A DNA stretch of 64,000 bases. It comes from Pseudarthrobacter oxydans (GTDB lineage Bacteria > Actinomycetota > Actinomycetes > Actinomycetales > Micrococcaceae). The stretch spans positions 310,001-374,000 of the forward strand of contig NZ_JAUSSN010000004.1 of assembly GCF_030812335.1 (NCBI RefSeq), read 5' to 3'. This document shows positions 26,398 to 37,500 of this stretch, piece by piece; the first letter of the stretch is position 1; each line of letters opens with the position of its first letter. The translations under genes and the position numbers were made by a program. Under the pieces are notes generated by a model. The model made no database searches. It was not told the origin of the DNA and worked only from the letters and a program-made list of their open reading frames with translations.

Positions 26398-27678
26398 ATG
26401 TTCCTCCTTTTGCGAGGGCGGACCAAAGCCCTCATCGCCGCACTAGCCGCAGCGATGCTGGCCAGTTGCGCCGCGCCACCGGCAGAGAATGAAGTCACGC
26501 TGAATTTCTTCCAGTTCAAACCCGAAGCGGTACAGGAATTCTCCGCTCTCATCGACGAGTTCGAAGCCGCGAATCCCGGCATCCAGGTGGTGCAGAACAA
26601 TGTCCCTGACCCGGACACCGCTATCCGGACCCTCCTTGTGAAAGACAAGACACCGGATGTGCTGACCCTCAATGGAAATGCCAGCTTTGGCCTCCTCGCG
26701 AAGGCCTGCGTGTTCGCCGACCTCAGCCAGGAACCCTCGGCAAAAGACGTTCTTCCGGCAGTGCAGGACATCCTCAACGCCAACGGCCGCTGCGAGGGCT
26801 CCGAGATTAACGGACTGCCGATGGCGAACAATGCCAGCGGGATCCTGTACAACCCGGAGATTTTCGCCAAGTACGGGGTTTCCGTGCCCCAGACCTGGGA
26901 TGAGCTGATTGCTGCGGCCGAGACGTTCAAAGCCAACGGGGTCGCACCGTTTTACATGACCCTCAAAGACGCCTGGACCACCTCCCCGGCCCTGGTAAAC
27001 CTGGCCGCCCAGCTGCAACCGAAAGGCTTCTTTGACCAGTTGACCGCCGCCGGTGCCAACCGGGACAACAGCCCCGTATCTTTCAGCAAGGACTACCCGG
27101 AAGTCGCCGACAAGTTGCTCAAGCTCTTCGACTACGCCCAGCCAGGCGCGATCGGCGTGGACTACGCCTCCGGCAACAAGGCTTTCGCCGACGGCAAAGC
27201 GGCAATGTACCTCAACGGCAGCTTCGCCGTGCCCGCCATCAGAGCCGCTAACCCGGACGCTAACATCGCCTCGTTTCCCTACCCCGTCACGAACGATCCG
27301 GCAAAGACCACGGTGGTATCCGGTGTCGACGTCGCGCTGGCCGTGGGCAGGGAGACGCCCCACCGGGCTGAAGCCCAGAAATTCATCAACTTCCTGATGA
27401 CCAAGGAAGTGATTGACAGGTACGCCAGGAATCAGAGCGCCTTCGCCCCGCTACGGTCAGCCGCGCCGCAACAGGACCCGGCACTGCAGGGCCTGGCCCC
27501 ATACTTCACCTCCGGCAAACTTGATGGCTACATGGACCACCGGCTGCCGCCCAGCATCCCACTGGTCAACATCACCCAGCAGTTCGTTCTGGACGGAGAC
27601 AAAGCCCGTTTCCTGAACAGCCTGGACAACGAATGGTTCAAGATAGCCGCCCGCACGCCCAAGCGAGGTGACCAGTAA
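26398..27678 (+). CDS. Extracellular sugar-binding lipoprotein
   Basis: This 426-residue protein has a signal peptide with lipobox LASC and the mature start EVTLNFFQFKPEAV. It contains NNASGILYNPEIFAKYGV, common in oligosaccharide-binding proteins, and KTTVVSGVDVALAVG. It starts 3 bases after the GH36 stop and its stop codon TAA directly precedes the ATG of the MalF-type permease, so the four genes form one operon. It probably binds an alpha-galactoside. It is not a close relative of the 17886 protein despite the parallel gene context. Confidence 0.93.
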   Translation: MFLLLRGRTKALIAALAAAMLASCAAPPAENEVTLNFFQFKPEAVQEFSALIDEFEAANPGIQVVQNNVPDPDTAIRTLLVKDKTPDVLTLNGNASFGLLAKACVFADLSQEPSAKDVLPAVQDILNANGRCEGSEINGLPMANNASGILYNPEIFAKYGVSVPQTWDELIAAAETFKANGVAPFYMTLKDAWTTSPALVNLAAQLQPKGFFDQLTAAGANRDNSPVSFSKDYPEVADKLLKLFDYAQPGAIGVDYASGNKAFADGKAAMYLNGSFAVPAIRAANPDANIASFPYPVTNDPAKTTVVSGVDVALAVGRETPHRAEAQKFINFLMTKEVIDRYARNQSAFAPLRSAAPQQDPALQGLAPYFTSGKLDGYMDHRLPPSIPLVNITQQFVLDGDKARFLNSLDNEWFKIAARTPKRGDQ

Positions 27679-28542
27679 ATGACGCAGTCCAGCAAGGCCT
27701 TCTACTGGATGGCGGTTCCCGCGCTGGTCCTCTTCGTGACGCTGCATACGGTCCCGGCGCTAACCGGAGTCTTCTTCAGCTTCACGGACTACGCCGGCTA
27801 CGGGAAGTGGAACTTCGTCGGGCTCGAAAACTACCTCAGCCTCTTCAAGGACGACCGTGTCCTCTCCTCCTACAGCTTCACGTTCCTGTTCGCCATCACC
27901 ACTACCGTTGTTGTCAACATACTGGCCCTAGGCCTTGCCCTACTGCTGAATGCCAAGATCAAATTCCAAACGGCATTCCGGGGCCTCTTCTTCATCCCGA
28001 ACGTGCTGGCGATCCTCATCATCGGTTACGTCTTCAACTTCATCTTCTCTAACTCGCTCCCCCTGCTGGGCCAATGGCTAGGAATCGACTGGCTCTCGAC
28101 CTCGATCCTGGCCAACGAGGACCTCGCCTGGCTGGGCATCGTCGCGGTCTCGGCTTGGCAGGCCATCGCATTCAGCGTGATCCTCTACCTCGCCGGTCTG
28201 CAGACCATCCCCGCGGAACTGTATGAGGCAGCGGGCCTGGACGGCGCCAGCTACTGGCGACAGTTCAGCTCCATCACTTTTCCGATGATCGGGGCCTTCT
28301 TCACCATCAACATGGTGCTCTCGCTGAAAGGGTTCCTGCAGGCCTTCGACCAGATAGTCGCTCTCACGAACGGCGGCCCCGGAACCGCCACCGAATCCGT
28401 CGCCATGGTCATTTACCGCGGCGGCTTCCAAGGCGGGGAGTACGGATACCAGATGGCCAATTCCGTCGTATACCTGCTGGTGATCGTGGCGGTGTCCGTG
28501 ATCCAGCTCCGGACGCTCCAGCGCAAAGAGGCGGACTTCTAA
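27679..28542 (+). CDS. Carbohydrate ABC transporter permease, MalF type
   Basis: This 287-residue permease has six transmembrane segments (first FYWMAVPALVLFVTLHTVPA) and the EAA loop YEAAGLDGASYWRQF. Its start abuts the stop of the binding-protein gene and its stop overlaps the MalG-type start (TAATG). GAGGTGACC upstream serves as ribosome site. It forms the channel for the third importer. Confidence 0.93.
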   Translation: MTQSSKAFYWMAVPALVLFVTLHTVPALTGVFFSFTDYAGYGKWNFVGLENYLSLFKDDRVLSSYSFTFLFAITTTVVVNILALGLALLLNAKIKFQTAFRGLFFIPNVLAILIIGYVFNFIFSNSLPLLGQWLGIDWLSTSILANEDLAWLGIVAVSAWQAIAFSVILYLAGLQTIPAELYEAAGLDGASYWRQFSSITFPMIGAFFTINMVLSLKGFLQAFDQIVALTNGGPGTATESVAMVIYRGGFQGGEYGYQMANSVVYLLVIVAVSVIQLRTLQRKEADF

Positions 28543-29435
28543 TGACCAGAACCACCGACACCCCGGCAACGGTCCGTCCCGTCACGGAACAACGCCGAAG
28601 CCCCCGCCGGGGCCGGCTCAGCGGCGGCGTGAACTGGCCGCTCACAGCCCTGGCAGCCGTCCTGGCATTGACCGTGCTCATCCCGCTCTACCTCACGGTG
28701 GTGACCGCACTCAAGACACCGGACCAGCTTGGCGGCTCCGGCTTCGAATGGCCCACCCGCATCCGGCTGGAGAACTTCTCCGATGCATGGAACCTGACCA
28801 ACTTTCCGCGCGCCCTGCTGGTCTCCGCGATCGTCACGGTGGGTGCGGTTGTCCTGACCATCCTGTCCAACTCCCTCGTGGCCTACGCGATCGCGCGGAA
28901 CCTGCATAAGCCCTTCTTCAAGTTCCTCTACTACTTCTTCGTCGCTGCGCTATTCGTCCCGTTTCCCATCATCATGTTGCCGGCCACCAAGGAAATGGCC
29001 GTCCTGGGCCTGGACAACCCGGTGGGGCTGTTCCTGCTCTACACCGTCTACGGACTCAGCTTTAACGTGTTCGTCTACACCGCTTTCATCCACTCCATCC
29101 CCCGAGAACTCGAAGAAGCGGCAACCATGGACGGAGCCTCCACCTGGGGCATCTTCCGCCGGATCATCTTCCCGCTGCTCACCCCGATGAACGCCACCGT
29201 GGGAATCCTGACCTGCCTCTGGGCCTGGAACGACTTTCTGCTGCCCCTCGTCATTCTCTCGGACCCCGCGGCGCGCACACTTCCCTTGGCGCAGTATGTG
29301 TTCCAGAGCCAGTTCAACACCAACTACACGGTCGCCTTTGCGTCCTACCTGATGGCCATGGCGCCACTGCTCCTGGTCTACCTCTTCGCGCAGCGCTGGG
29401 TGATCTCCGGCGTCATGCGCGGCTCCATCAAGTGA
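28542..29435 (+). CDS. Carbohydrate ABC transporter permease, MalG type
   Basis: This 297-residue permease has a basic, Thr/Pro-rich cytoplasmic N-terminus, six transmembrane segments and the EAA loop EEAATMDGASTWGIF, ending QRWVISGVMRGSIK. It overlaps the MalF-type gene by one base. It is the last transport gene of the operon; the ATPase is not encoded here. Confidence 0.93.
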   Translation: MTRTTDTPATVRPVTEQRRSPRRGRLSGGVNWPLTALAAVLALTVLIPLYLTVVTALKTPDQLGGSGFEWPTRIRLENFSDAWNLTNFPRALLVSAIVTVGAVVLTILSNSLVAYAIARNLHKPFFKFLYYFFVAALFVPFPIIMLPATKEMAVLGLDNPVGLFLLYTVYGLSFNVFVYTAFIHSIPRELEEAATMDGASTWGIFRRIIFPLLTPMNATVGILTCLWAWNDFLLPLVILSDPAARTLPLAQYVFQSQFNTNYTVAFASYLMAMAPLLLVYLFAQRWVISGVMRGSIK

Positions 29436-29547
29436 CGTTTAACCGCCAACTCGCCAACCCTTGTCGTCATTCCGCGGACGTAGAGAAGTCAGTGGGCCAG
29501 AAGGCAGACGCAGGTGAAATTCATTCGAAAAAGGAGAATTACCAAGA

Positions 29548-29766
29548 ATGGTCATCGAACATCACCGACGGGAAGTACACATTTCAAGCCGTAGCCAGCT
29601 CGAGGACGCGTTGAATGCCGCAGAGAGGGACTTGAGGACAGCCGCCAGCTTTGACGGAACGCATGGCATCTTGACAACGAGGCGCTGGCCGGATCTTTAC
29701 GTCCTAGAACTCAGCGACCAAGTCCCTTACGGCCTCACCCATGAAAGAGAGGCCAAACAGGCGTAA
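29548..29766 (+). CDS. Small hypothetical protein
   Basis: This 72-residue frame has AAGGAG 11 bases before its ATG and protein-like composition (SRSQLEDALNAAERDLRTAA, an amphipathic helix; then GILTTRRWPDLYVLELS). It lies 112 bases after the permease operon and 17 bases before the convergent DeoR gene. I do not recognise a family. No membrane segment or signal is seen. An overlapping frame starting at 29432 looks less protein-like and was not called. Confidence 0.55.
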   Translation: MVIEHHRREVHISSRSQLEDALNAAERDLRTAASFDGTHGILTTRRWPDLYVLELSDQVPYGLTHEREAKQA

Positions 29767-29782
29767 CAGGAGATTCAGACGT

Positions 29783-30580
29783 CTACCCAATTTTGGCTGC
29801 GGCCCCGTTGGCGGTGACTGCCAGGCGAAGCCGGCCAACGCGCTCACCTAGGATCCGCTGCGCTTCGCCGGGCAGGCCTTCGTCGCTGATGAGCTCGTCA
29901 GCTTCCTCCAGGCCGGCGATGGTGCTGATGCCGATGGTTCCCCACTTCGTGTGGTCGGCCAGTACCACTACGCTGCGGGAAGCCGCTATGAAGGCACGGT
30001 TCGTTTCGGCTTCCAGCAGGTTGGGCGTGGTGAACCCGGCGTCGGCGTCAACGCCGTGGACGCCGAGGAAGAGAATATCGAGGTGCAACTGTTTGAGCGC
30101 CGAGGTGGCCAGCGGACCAACCAACGCGTCCGAGGGGGTGCGTTCGCCCCCGGTGAGGATCACCGCTGACGGCGAGGTGCCCCGATGAAAGATGTCGGCG
30201 ATCCGCACCGAGTTGGTGACCACCGTGATCCGTGGCCCGGTACACAGCAGCTGGGCCAGGGCCCATGTGGTGGTTCCCGCGCTGAGTCCTACGGCCATGC
30301 CCTCGCGAACCTGGGCGGCGGCCTCGTGGGCGATGGCCATTTTTTCCTTTTGCAGCTGGGTGACTTTCAGCTCAAACCCCGGCTCATGGGTGCTTACGCC
30401 GCCGGGCAGCTTAGCGCCGCCGTGGATCTTTTCCAGGGCTCCGGCCGAATCCAGCGCTTCGATGTCGCGCCGGACGGTCATGAGCGACACGCCCAGCATC
30501 TGTGCGAGGTCCGCGACGCGGACGATCCGTTCGCGCTGGACCGCCGCGATGATGGCGGAGTGGCGGGCTGGGGCTAGCAT
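29783..30580 (-). CDS. DeoR/GlpR family transcriptional regulator
   Basis: This 265-residue repressor has an N-terminal winged helix (RIVRVADLAQMLGVSLMTVRRD) and a DeoR C-terminal sugar-phosphate-sensing domain (GLSAGTTTWALAQLL; FLGVHGVDADAGFTTPNLLEA; VVLADHTKWG). ATG 30580 is chosen because GAAGGA lies upstream and the HTH begins normally; an earlier in-frame start adds 27 non-family residues. It is divergent from galT-galK-galE and probably represses that operon with a phosphorylated galactose-pathway intermediate as inducer. Confidence 0.92.
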   Translation of the reverse strand: MLAPARHSAIIAAVQRERIVRVADLAQMLGVSLMTVRRDIEALDSAGALEKIHGGAKLPGGVSTHEPGFELKVTQLQKEKMAIAHEAAAQVREGMAVGLSAGTTTWALAQLLCTGPRITVVTNSVRIADIFHRGTSPSAVILTGGERTPSDALVGPLATSALKQLHLDILFLGVHGVDADAGFTTPNLLEAETNRAFIAASRSVVVLADHTKWGTIGISTIAGLEEADELISDEGLPGEAQRILGERVGRLRLAVTANGAAAKIG

Positions 30581-30715
30581 GCTGCGTCCTTCATGTGGGG
30601 CGGACAGGAGACTCGGCGGGCCATCCGATCGCGACTGCGCCGGTCTTCTTTTCCCGCCCATCCTAATCTTCCACCTGAATCCGACGATAGTCGCATTGAT
30701 TCCTTATGTTCTCTA

Positions 30716-30750
30716 TTGTTTGAAATTGTTTTTTAGTGTAAAAATAGACT

Positions 30751-30751
<1 letters not shown>
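30716..30751 (+). promoter_or_regulatory. Leaderless promoter of galTKE
   Basis: TTGTTT (30716-30721) and TAAAAA (30739-30744) are 17 bases apart, and the galT ATG at 30751 follows the -10 by 6 bases, the same geometry and the same -10 as the 24146 promoter. No Shine-Dalgarno precedes the ATG. Confidence 0.7.
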
Positions 30752-31901
<1,150 letters not shown>

Positions 31902-31905
<4 letters not shown>

Positions 31906-33074
31906 ACACCACCGCACGCACTGACGCTCACGCCAGCGACCTCGCGTCCCGCTTCGAGGAGACCTTCGGAGCGGCCCCAGACGGCGTCTGGGCCGCCCCC
32001 GGCCGGGTCAACCTGATCGGCGAGCACACCGACTACAACGAGGGCTTCGTCCTGCCCTTCGCCATCGACAAGCGGGCGACGACGGCAATCCGGCCCCGCG
32101 GGGACTCCACCATCCGGCTGCTCTCCACCGCCGGCGCCGAAGGCATCGTGGCGGCCGACACCGCCGCGCTGGTCCCGGGCGCCGTCACCGGCTGGGCCAA
32201 ATACCCTTTAGGCGTGGTCTGGGCGCTGCAGCAGCGCGGCATCGACGTCCCCGGCTTCGATCTCCTCCTCCACTCCGACGTCCCGCCTGGCGCCGGATTG
32301 TCCTCCTCGCACGCCATCGAATGCGCCGTCGTGACAGCCCTCAACGAACTCACCGGCGCCGGACTGACCGCCGAGGAGATGGTCACGCTCACCCAGCACG
32401 CAGAAAACGCCTTCGTCGGCGCACCCACCGGCATCATGGACCAGTCGGCCTCGCTGCGCGGGGCCGGCGGCCACGCCGTCTTCCTCGACTGCCGCGACCA
32501 GACCGTGCAACTGGTCCCGTTCGAAGCGCAGGACACCGGACTCGTCCTGCTCGTCATCGACACGAAGGTCGCGCATTCCCACTCCGACGGAGGATATGCC
32601 TCCCGGCGCGCGTCCTGCGAGCTCGGCGCAGCAGCCCTGGGTGTAAAAGCCCTGCGGGATGTCGCCGTCGCGGACCTCGAGGCGGCCGGGGGGCGGCTCG
32701 ACCCGGTGACCTTCCGGCGGGTCCGGCACATCGTCACCGAAAACGACCGCGTGCTGCAGGTGGTGGACACGCTCCGGTCCCAGGGCCCGGCCCGCATCGG
32801 GCCCCTGCTCGATGCCAGCCACGCCTCCATGCGCGACGACTTCGAGATTTCCTGCCCCGAGCTGGACCTGGCCGTGGACACCGCCCGCAGCCACGGCGCC
32901 ATCGGCGCCCGGATGACCGGCGGCGGCTTCGGCGGCTCGGCCATCGCCCTGACCCCAGTCGGGCGCGAACAGCAGGTCCGCGACGCCGTCGTCCGCGCCT
33001 TCACGCAGGCCGGGTTCACCTCACCGGACATTTTCACCGTCACCCCGGCCGCCGGCGCGGAACGCATCCGATGA
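31902..33074 (+). CDS. galK: Galactokinase
   Basis: This 390-residue GHMP kinase phosphorylates galactose at C1 with ATP. It has the galactokinase signature GRVNLIGEHTDYNEGFVLP near residues 31-49, the ATP loop PPGAGLSSSHAIE and the C-terminal MTGGGFGGSAIAL. It overlaps galT by 4 bases and galE by 4 bases (ATGA), so the three are translated together. Confidence 0.96.
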
Positions 33075-34084
33075 GAATTCTGGTCACCGGCGGAACCGGG
33101 TACATCGGTTCGCACACCGTCCTGTCCCTGCAGGAAGCCGGCCATGAGGTCGTGGTCGTCGACAACCTGGCGAACTCCAGCGAGGAATCCCTGCACCGGG
33201 TCGCAGAGCTCAGCGGGAAGGCCGCCATGTTCCACCGTGTTGACCTCCTCGACGAGGCCGCCGTGGACGCCGTCTTCGCAGCGGACCCGGTGGACGCCGT
33301 GATCCACTTCGCCGGGCTCAAGGCCGTCGGCGAGTCCGTCCGGGAACCCCTGCGCTACTACCACAACAATCTCGTCGGCACCCTGATCCTGCTCCGCGTG
33401 ATGGACCGCCACAACGTCCGCTCCATCGTCTTCAGCTCCTCCGCCACGGTCTACGGCGAGCACAACCCCAGCCCGTACCTGGAGAAGATGGAGATCGGCG
33501 CGAACAACCCCTACGGCCGGACCAAGGAACAGATCGAGGACATCCTCGCCGACCTCGGCGCCGCCGACGAACGCTGGCACATCGCGCTGCTGCGCTACTT
33601 CAACCCGGTCGGTGCGCACCCCTCCGGCCGGATCGGCGAGGACCCACAGGGCATCCCCAACAACCTCGTCCCGTTCATCGCCCAGGTCGCCGTCGGCCGG
33701 CGCGAGAAGCTCATGGTCTTCGGCGGCGACTACGACACCCCGGACGGGACCTGCCAGCGGGACTACATCCACGTCGTCGACCTCGCCGAAGGCCACGTCG
33801 CCGCACTCGGGCACATTACCGGCCGGGCCGGGGTGCGGCGCTGGAACCTCGGCTCCGGCACCGGCTCCTCCGTGCTCGAAGTGCTCCGCTCCTTCGAATT
33901 AGCCGCCGGCAAAACGATCCCGTACGAGATCACCGCCCGCCGGGCCGGGGACCTGCCCGCGTTCTGGGCCGACGCGTCCTCTGCCCTGGCCGACCTCAGC
34001 TGGTCCACCACCCGGACCGTCGATGAAATGTGCGTGGACCACTGGCGCTGGCAGAAAAACAACCCCCACGGCTACACCGCCTGA
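33071..34084 (+). CDS. galE: UDP-glucose 4-epimerase
   Basis: This 337-residue extended SDR interconverts UDP-galactose and UDP-glucose. It has the Rossmann motif MRILVTGGTGYIGSHT and SSSATVYG, followed by the catalytic YxxxK as YGRTK. ATG 33071 overlaps the galK stop; the long open frame upstream is an antisense-like shadow of galK. It ends the gal operon, 233 bases before pyruvate kinase; that gap has no feature I can support. A deleted copy of this gene lies at 21653. Confidence 0.96.
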   Translation: MRILVTGGTGYIGSHTVLSLQEAGHEVVVVDNLANSSEESLHRVAELSGKAAMFHRVDLLDEAAVDAVFAADPVDAVIHFAGLKAVGESVREPLRYYHNNLVGTLILLRVMDRHNVRSIVFSSSATVYGEHNPSPYLEKMEIGANNPYGRTKEQIEDILADLGAADERWHIALLRYFNPVGAHPSGRIGEDPQGIPNNLVPFIAQVAVGRREKLMVFGGDYDTPDGTCQRDYIHVVDLAEGHVAALGHITGRAGVRRWNLGSGTGSSVLEVLRSFELAAGKTIPYEITARRAGDLPAFWADASSALADLSWSTTRTVDEMCVDHWRWQKNNPHGYTA

Positions 34085-34316
34085 ACAACGCCCTGTAACT
34101 GGTCGCAAACGACGACGGACGCGCACTCCGGCTCTCGTTGAGCATCGGCTTCGGGCGGCAGGGGACGCAGCCGCCGGACCTGAAAGCCCCGGTCCGGGCG
34201 AGCCGGCCTTCGCTTTCATTCCCGCCAAGTCCGCCTCAGTAGACCCGAACCCTTAGTGGCGCCGCCTCACCTGCTTCGGCCACAACCCCACCAATGCAAG
34301 AGACAAGGACAGGTAT

Positions 34317-35816
34317 ATGAGACGCGCTAAAATAGTGGCCACCTTCGGACCGGCAATCGCGAGCTTCGAGAACACTCTCGCCGTGCTGGAAGCCGGCGTC
34401 GACGTGGCCCGCATGAACATGAGCCACGGCGACTACGCCGTGCACGACACCACGTACGAGAACGTCCGCAAGGCTGCCGGGCAGCTCGGCAAGCCGGTGG
34501 CCATCATGGCCGACCTGCAGGGGCCGAAGATCCGCCTGGGCCGGTTCGTGGACGGGCCGCACCTGCTGGCCGTCGGTGACACGTTCACCATCACCACCGA
34601 GGACGTCCCGGGCACCAAGGACATCTGCTCCACCACGCTCAAGAGCCTCACCGAGGACGTCAAGCCCGGCGACGCGCTCCTGATCGATGACGGCAAGGTC
34701 GCCCTCCGCGCGATCGACGTCGACGACGTCAAGGTCGTCGCCCAGGTCATCGTCGGCGGTTATGTGTCGAACAACAAGGGCATCAACCTGCCCGGTGTTG
34801 CCGTCAACGTGCCGGCGTTGAGCGTCAAGGACGAGGACGATCTGCGCTGGGCCATGCGGCGCGGCGTGGACATGGTCGCCCTCTCCTTCGTCCGCGACGC
34901 CTCGGACATCAAGCGCGTCCACGAGATCATGGACGAAGAGGGCCGCCGCGTGCCGGTCATCGCCAAGATCGAGAAGCCGCAGGCTGTGGAGCAGCTCCCC
35001 GAGATCATCGACGCCTTCGACGCCATCATGGTGGCCCGTGGCGACCTCGGCGTGGAACTTCCGCTTGAGGAAGTGCCGATCGTGCAGAAGCGCGCCGTTG
35101 AACTGGCCCGCCGCTGGGCCAAGCCGGTCATCGTGGCAACCCAGGTGCTGGAATCCATGATCGACAACCCGCGCCCGACCCGCGCCGAGGCCTCCGACTG
35201 CGCCAACGCCGTGCTCGACGGCGCCGACGCAGTCATGCTCTCGGGCGAGACCAGCGTGGGCAAGTTCCCGATCGAGACCGTCAAGACCATGGCCCGGATC
35301 ATCGAATCCACCGAGGTCCACGGCCTGGAGCGCGTCCCCCCGCTGGGCACCAAGCCCAAGACCCGCGGCGGCGCCATCACCCGTGCCGCCGTCGAAATCG
35401 CCGACCAGCTGGACGCGAAGTACATCTGTGCGTTCACCCAGTCCGGTGACTCCGCCCGGCGTCTGTCACGGCTGCGGCCGATCCGCCCGGTCTTCGCCTT
35501 CACCCCGGTGGAGCATGTCTGGAACCAGCTCGCGCTGACCTGGGGCATCCAGCCGGTCCTGGTCCCGATGGTGGGCCACACCGATGCGATGACTGCCCAG
35601 GTCGACCGCAGCCTGCTGAACATGGACGTCGTCGAGGACGGCGACATGGTCGTTATCGCCGCCGGGTCGCCTCCCGGAAAGGCCGGTTCCACGAACATGC
35701 TCAAGGTCCACAGGGTCGGCGACCTCGCCGACGCCGGCAGCACCGGCGACGCCGAGGTAGCCAAGGACAAGCTCGGCCCCTGGCCCGAAAAGAAGAAGCG
35801 GAACAGCCGGGTCTAG
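34317..35816 (+). CDS. pyk: Pyruvate kinase
   Basis: This 499-residue glycolytic enzyme converts phosphoenolpyruvate and ADP to pyruvate and ATP. It begins RRAKIVATFGPAIASF and has MNMSHGDYAVH, the catalytic lysine segment VIAKIEKPQAVEQLPEI, MVARGDLGVELP and ATQVLESMI. The C-terminal regulatory domain is present, with a short basic tail. It has its own 5' region and is not clearly part of the gal operon. Confidence 0.96.
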   Translation: MRRAKIVATFGPAIASFENTLAVLEAGVDVARMNMSHGDYAVHDTTYENVRKAAGQLGKPVAIMADLQGPKIRLGRFVDGPHLLAVGDTFTITTEDVPGTKDICSTTLKSLTEDVKPGDALLIDDGKVALRAIDVDDVKVVAQVIVGGYVSNNKGINLPGVAVNVPALSVKDEDDLRWAMRRGVDMVALSFVRDASDIKRVHEIMDEEGRRVPVIAKIEKPQAVEQLPEIIDAFDAIMVARGDLGVELPLEEVPIVQKRAVELARRWAKPVIVATQVLESMIDNPRPTRAEASDCANAVLDGADAVMLSGETSVGKFPIETVKTMARIIESTEVHGLERVPPLGTKPKTRGGAITRAAVEIADQLDAKYICAFTQSGDSARRLSRLRPIRPVFAFTPVEHVWNQLALTWGIQPVLVPMVGHTDAMTAQVDRSLLNMDVVEDGDMVVIAAGSPPGKAGSTNMLKVHRVGDLADAGSTGDAEVAKDKLGPWPEKKKRNSRV

Positions 35817-36134
35817 TCTTTCGGGTTCATGTAAAGCGGAGGGTTAATGGCCTCCTCCGTGAACCTCAGGCCTTGAACGTCGTGGACGCCCTCGAACGGG
35901 CTGCGTACCCACACAGCTCTCACAGAACCACAAGGCAACCCGCCCCATGGCTTCGGCACTCCCCTGCCGCGGCACGGGATGCAGCCCTGACCAGACATTT
36001 CGAGCGGTAGGGCGCCCGTGCTCGGCGGGCTGCCCGAGACCGCGGCAACACCGTAAGACGGTTCCTCATCATCGCCGCAAGGTGGATGACGGGCGTCCGC
36101 TTCAGGCTTTGCTGGGCGGAACCGCCGCAAAACA
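35817..36134. other. Intergenic stretch without recognisable gene
   Basis: Between pyruvate kinase and the terminator at 36135 there is no frame with family-like sequence or a good ribosome site. A weak hairpin (GGAGG...CCTCC near 35838-35858) just after pyk could serve as its terminator. Nothing else could be assigned. Confidence 0.5.
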
Positions 36135-36171
36135 GGACGACGCCGGATGCACTGTGCATCCGGCGTCGTCC
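36135..36171. terminator. Strong intrinsic-type hairpin
   Basis: GGACGACGCCGGATGCA and its exact complement form a 17-base-pair stem with a 3-base loop (36152-36154), 9 bases beyond the stop of the binding-protein gene at 36180. On the minus strand it is followed by TGTTTTG, a short T-run, so it probably ends that transcript. Confidence 0.82.
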
Positions 36172-36179
36172 TTCCCGCA

Positions 36180-37469
36180 TCAGGCGAGGGCGCTCTTGAT
36201 CTCGTCGATCGATTTCTTGGCCGCTTCCTGCGGGGACATCCTGCTGAAGTGCACCTCGATGGCGTACCGGGTCAGGACTTCGGTGACTGAACTGGATCCG
36301 GCGGGAGGCACGGCAGGGGCCTCGCCTACTTCATCGGCAATGTCATCGATGAATTTGGCCGTCAGGGCGTCCGTGGGCGTCAGCCTCGGGGCGACGGCTG
36401 CGCGGACTTCCGAGTTGCCCGGGATGCCGCGGTCCGCCAGCCCGATTTCGCCGGCCTCGACGCTGTTGGCCAGGAAGTCGATAAACTTCTGGGTCTCCGC
36501 GGGATGCTTGGTCCGGGAACTTGCGGACCAGAACTGCGAGGCCTTGTAGAACTGCTGGGCTTTCATGGCGTCGCCCTCAACGCTCGGCGGACGGAGGATT
36601 TCCAGTGCCTGCCCTGAGGCGGTACTCAGTGGGGCAAGTTGGTTGGACCACACCCACCCCATGGCGAAGCGGTTCGTTGCCAAGCCCTGCTGATCCAGCG
36701 GCGCGCTGCTGTCTTCGGTTATCACGGAGGCCGGCGGAACAGCCTTGGCGTCACGCATGTCGGTCTGCATCTCGAAATACTTGGTGGCGTCACCCTCATC
36801 AAAGCCCAAACCGCCGTCCTCGGTGAAGAGAGACTTCCCGTGCTGGCGCATCCAGAGATTGAAGGAGGCATCACCGACGAACGGTCCGGAACCATAGACG
36901 CCGGCTTGGCTCTTGCTTGTGATGTCGGCCGCCCTATCCTTATATTCATCCCAGGTCCAGGTCGAATCATCAGGCAGGGACACCCCGCTGGCGGAGAGGA
37001 GCGACGGATTGGCCAGGACCACCAGGGCGTTCATGCCCGCAGTGACGGCATACTGCCCGCCATCAGCCTTCCCCGCACCTGCGGCGGCCAGGTCGAACTT
37101 GGACAGATCCACGTCCTTCAGTTCCAGCAGGGCACCGCGTTCGGCGTATTCAGCGAGGTACTGTGCATCCATCTGGATGATGTCCGGGGCGTCCTGGGAG
37201 GCAACCTGCGTGGCCAGTTTGTCCCAGTAGCCGGACCAGTCGCCGTACTCCCCCTTGATTTTTATGCCCGGGTTTTTCGCTTCGAAGGCATCAATCAGCT
37301 TCTGCGTCATCTTGTGGCGTGTGTCGGATCCCCACCAGCTGAACCGCAAAATCACAGGGCCATCGGACGCCGCCTGGGGTGATGCTCCACAACCTGTCAA
37401 CGTTATGGATACTGCGGCAACGGCCGCGGCGATCTTTCCCGTGATTTTCTTCCGGGCAAACAGAGTCAT
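36180..37469 (-). CDS. Extracellular solute-binding lipoprotein
   Basis: This 429-residue binding protein has a basic N-terminus, a hydrophobic signal and a lipobox ending in LTGC, then ILRFSWWGSDTRHKMT and KIKGEYGDWSGYWDKLATQV. These segments make it a close paralogue of the 10606 protein. It lies downstream of two permeases and the scrambled binding-protein pseudogene, with its own promoter and operator at 37501, and probably replaced the pseudogene as partner of the permeases. The regulon membership suggests a uronate- or sugar-acid-containing ligand (inference). Confidence 0.93.
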   Translation of the reverse strand: MTLFARKKITGKIAAAVAAVSITLTGCGASPQAASDGPVILRFSWWGSDTRHKMTQKLIDAFEAKNPGIKIKGEYGDWSGYWDKLATQVASQDAPDIIQMDAQYLAEYAERGALLELKDVDLSKFDLAAAGAGKADGGQYAVTAGMNALVVLANPSLLSASGVSLPDDSTWTWDEYKDRAADITSKSQAGVYGSGPFVGDASFNLWMRQHGKSLFTEDGGLGFDEGDATKYFEMQTDMRDAKAVPPASVITEDSSAPLDQQGLATNRFAMGWVWSNQLAPLSTASGQALEILRPPSVEGDAMKAQQFYKASQFWSASSRTKHPAETQKFIDFLANSVEAGEIGLADRGIPGNSEVRAAVAPRLTPTDALTAKFIDDIADEVGEAPAVPPAGSSSVTEVLTRYAIEVHFSRMSPQEAAKKSIDEIKSALA

Positions 37470-37500
37470 CTGGAATCCTTTTCAGCTCAATGCAATAAAC

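Noticed and set aside
29432-29614. A 60-codon frame starting at the end of the permease gene
   Set aside because: It overlaps the better-supported 29548 frame, has no ribosome site and no protein-like pattern.
32033-33814. A 593-codon minus-strand frame over galK and galE
   Set aside because: It is antisense to two unambiguous enzymes and lacks family features.
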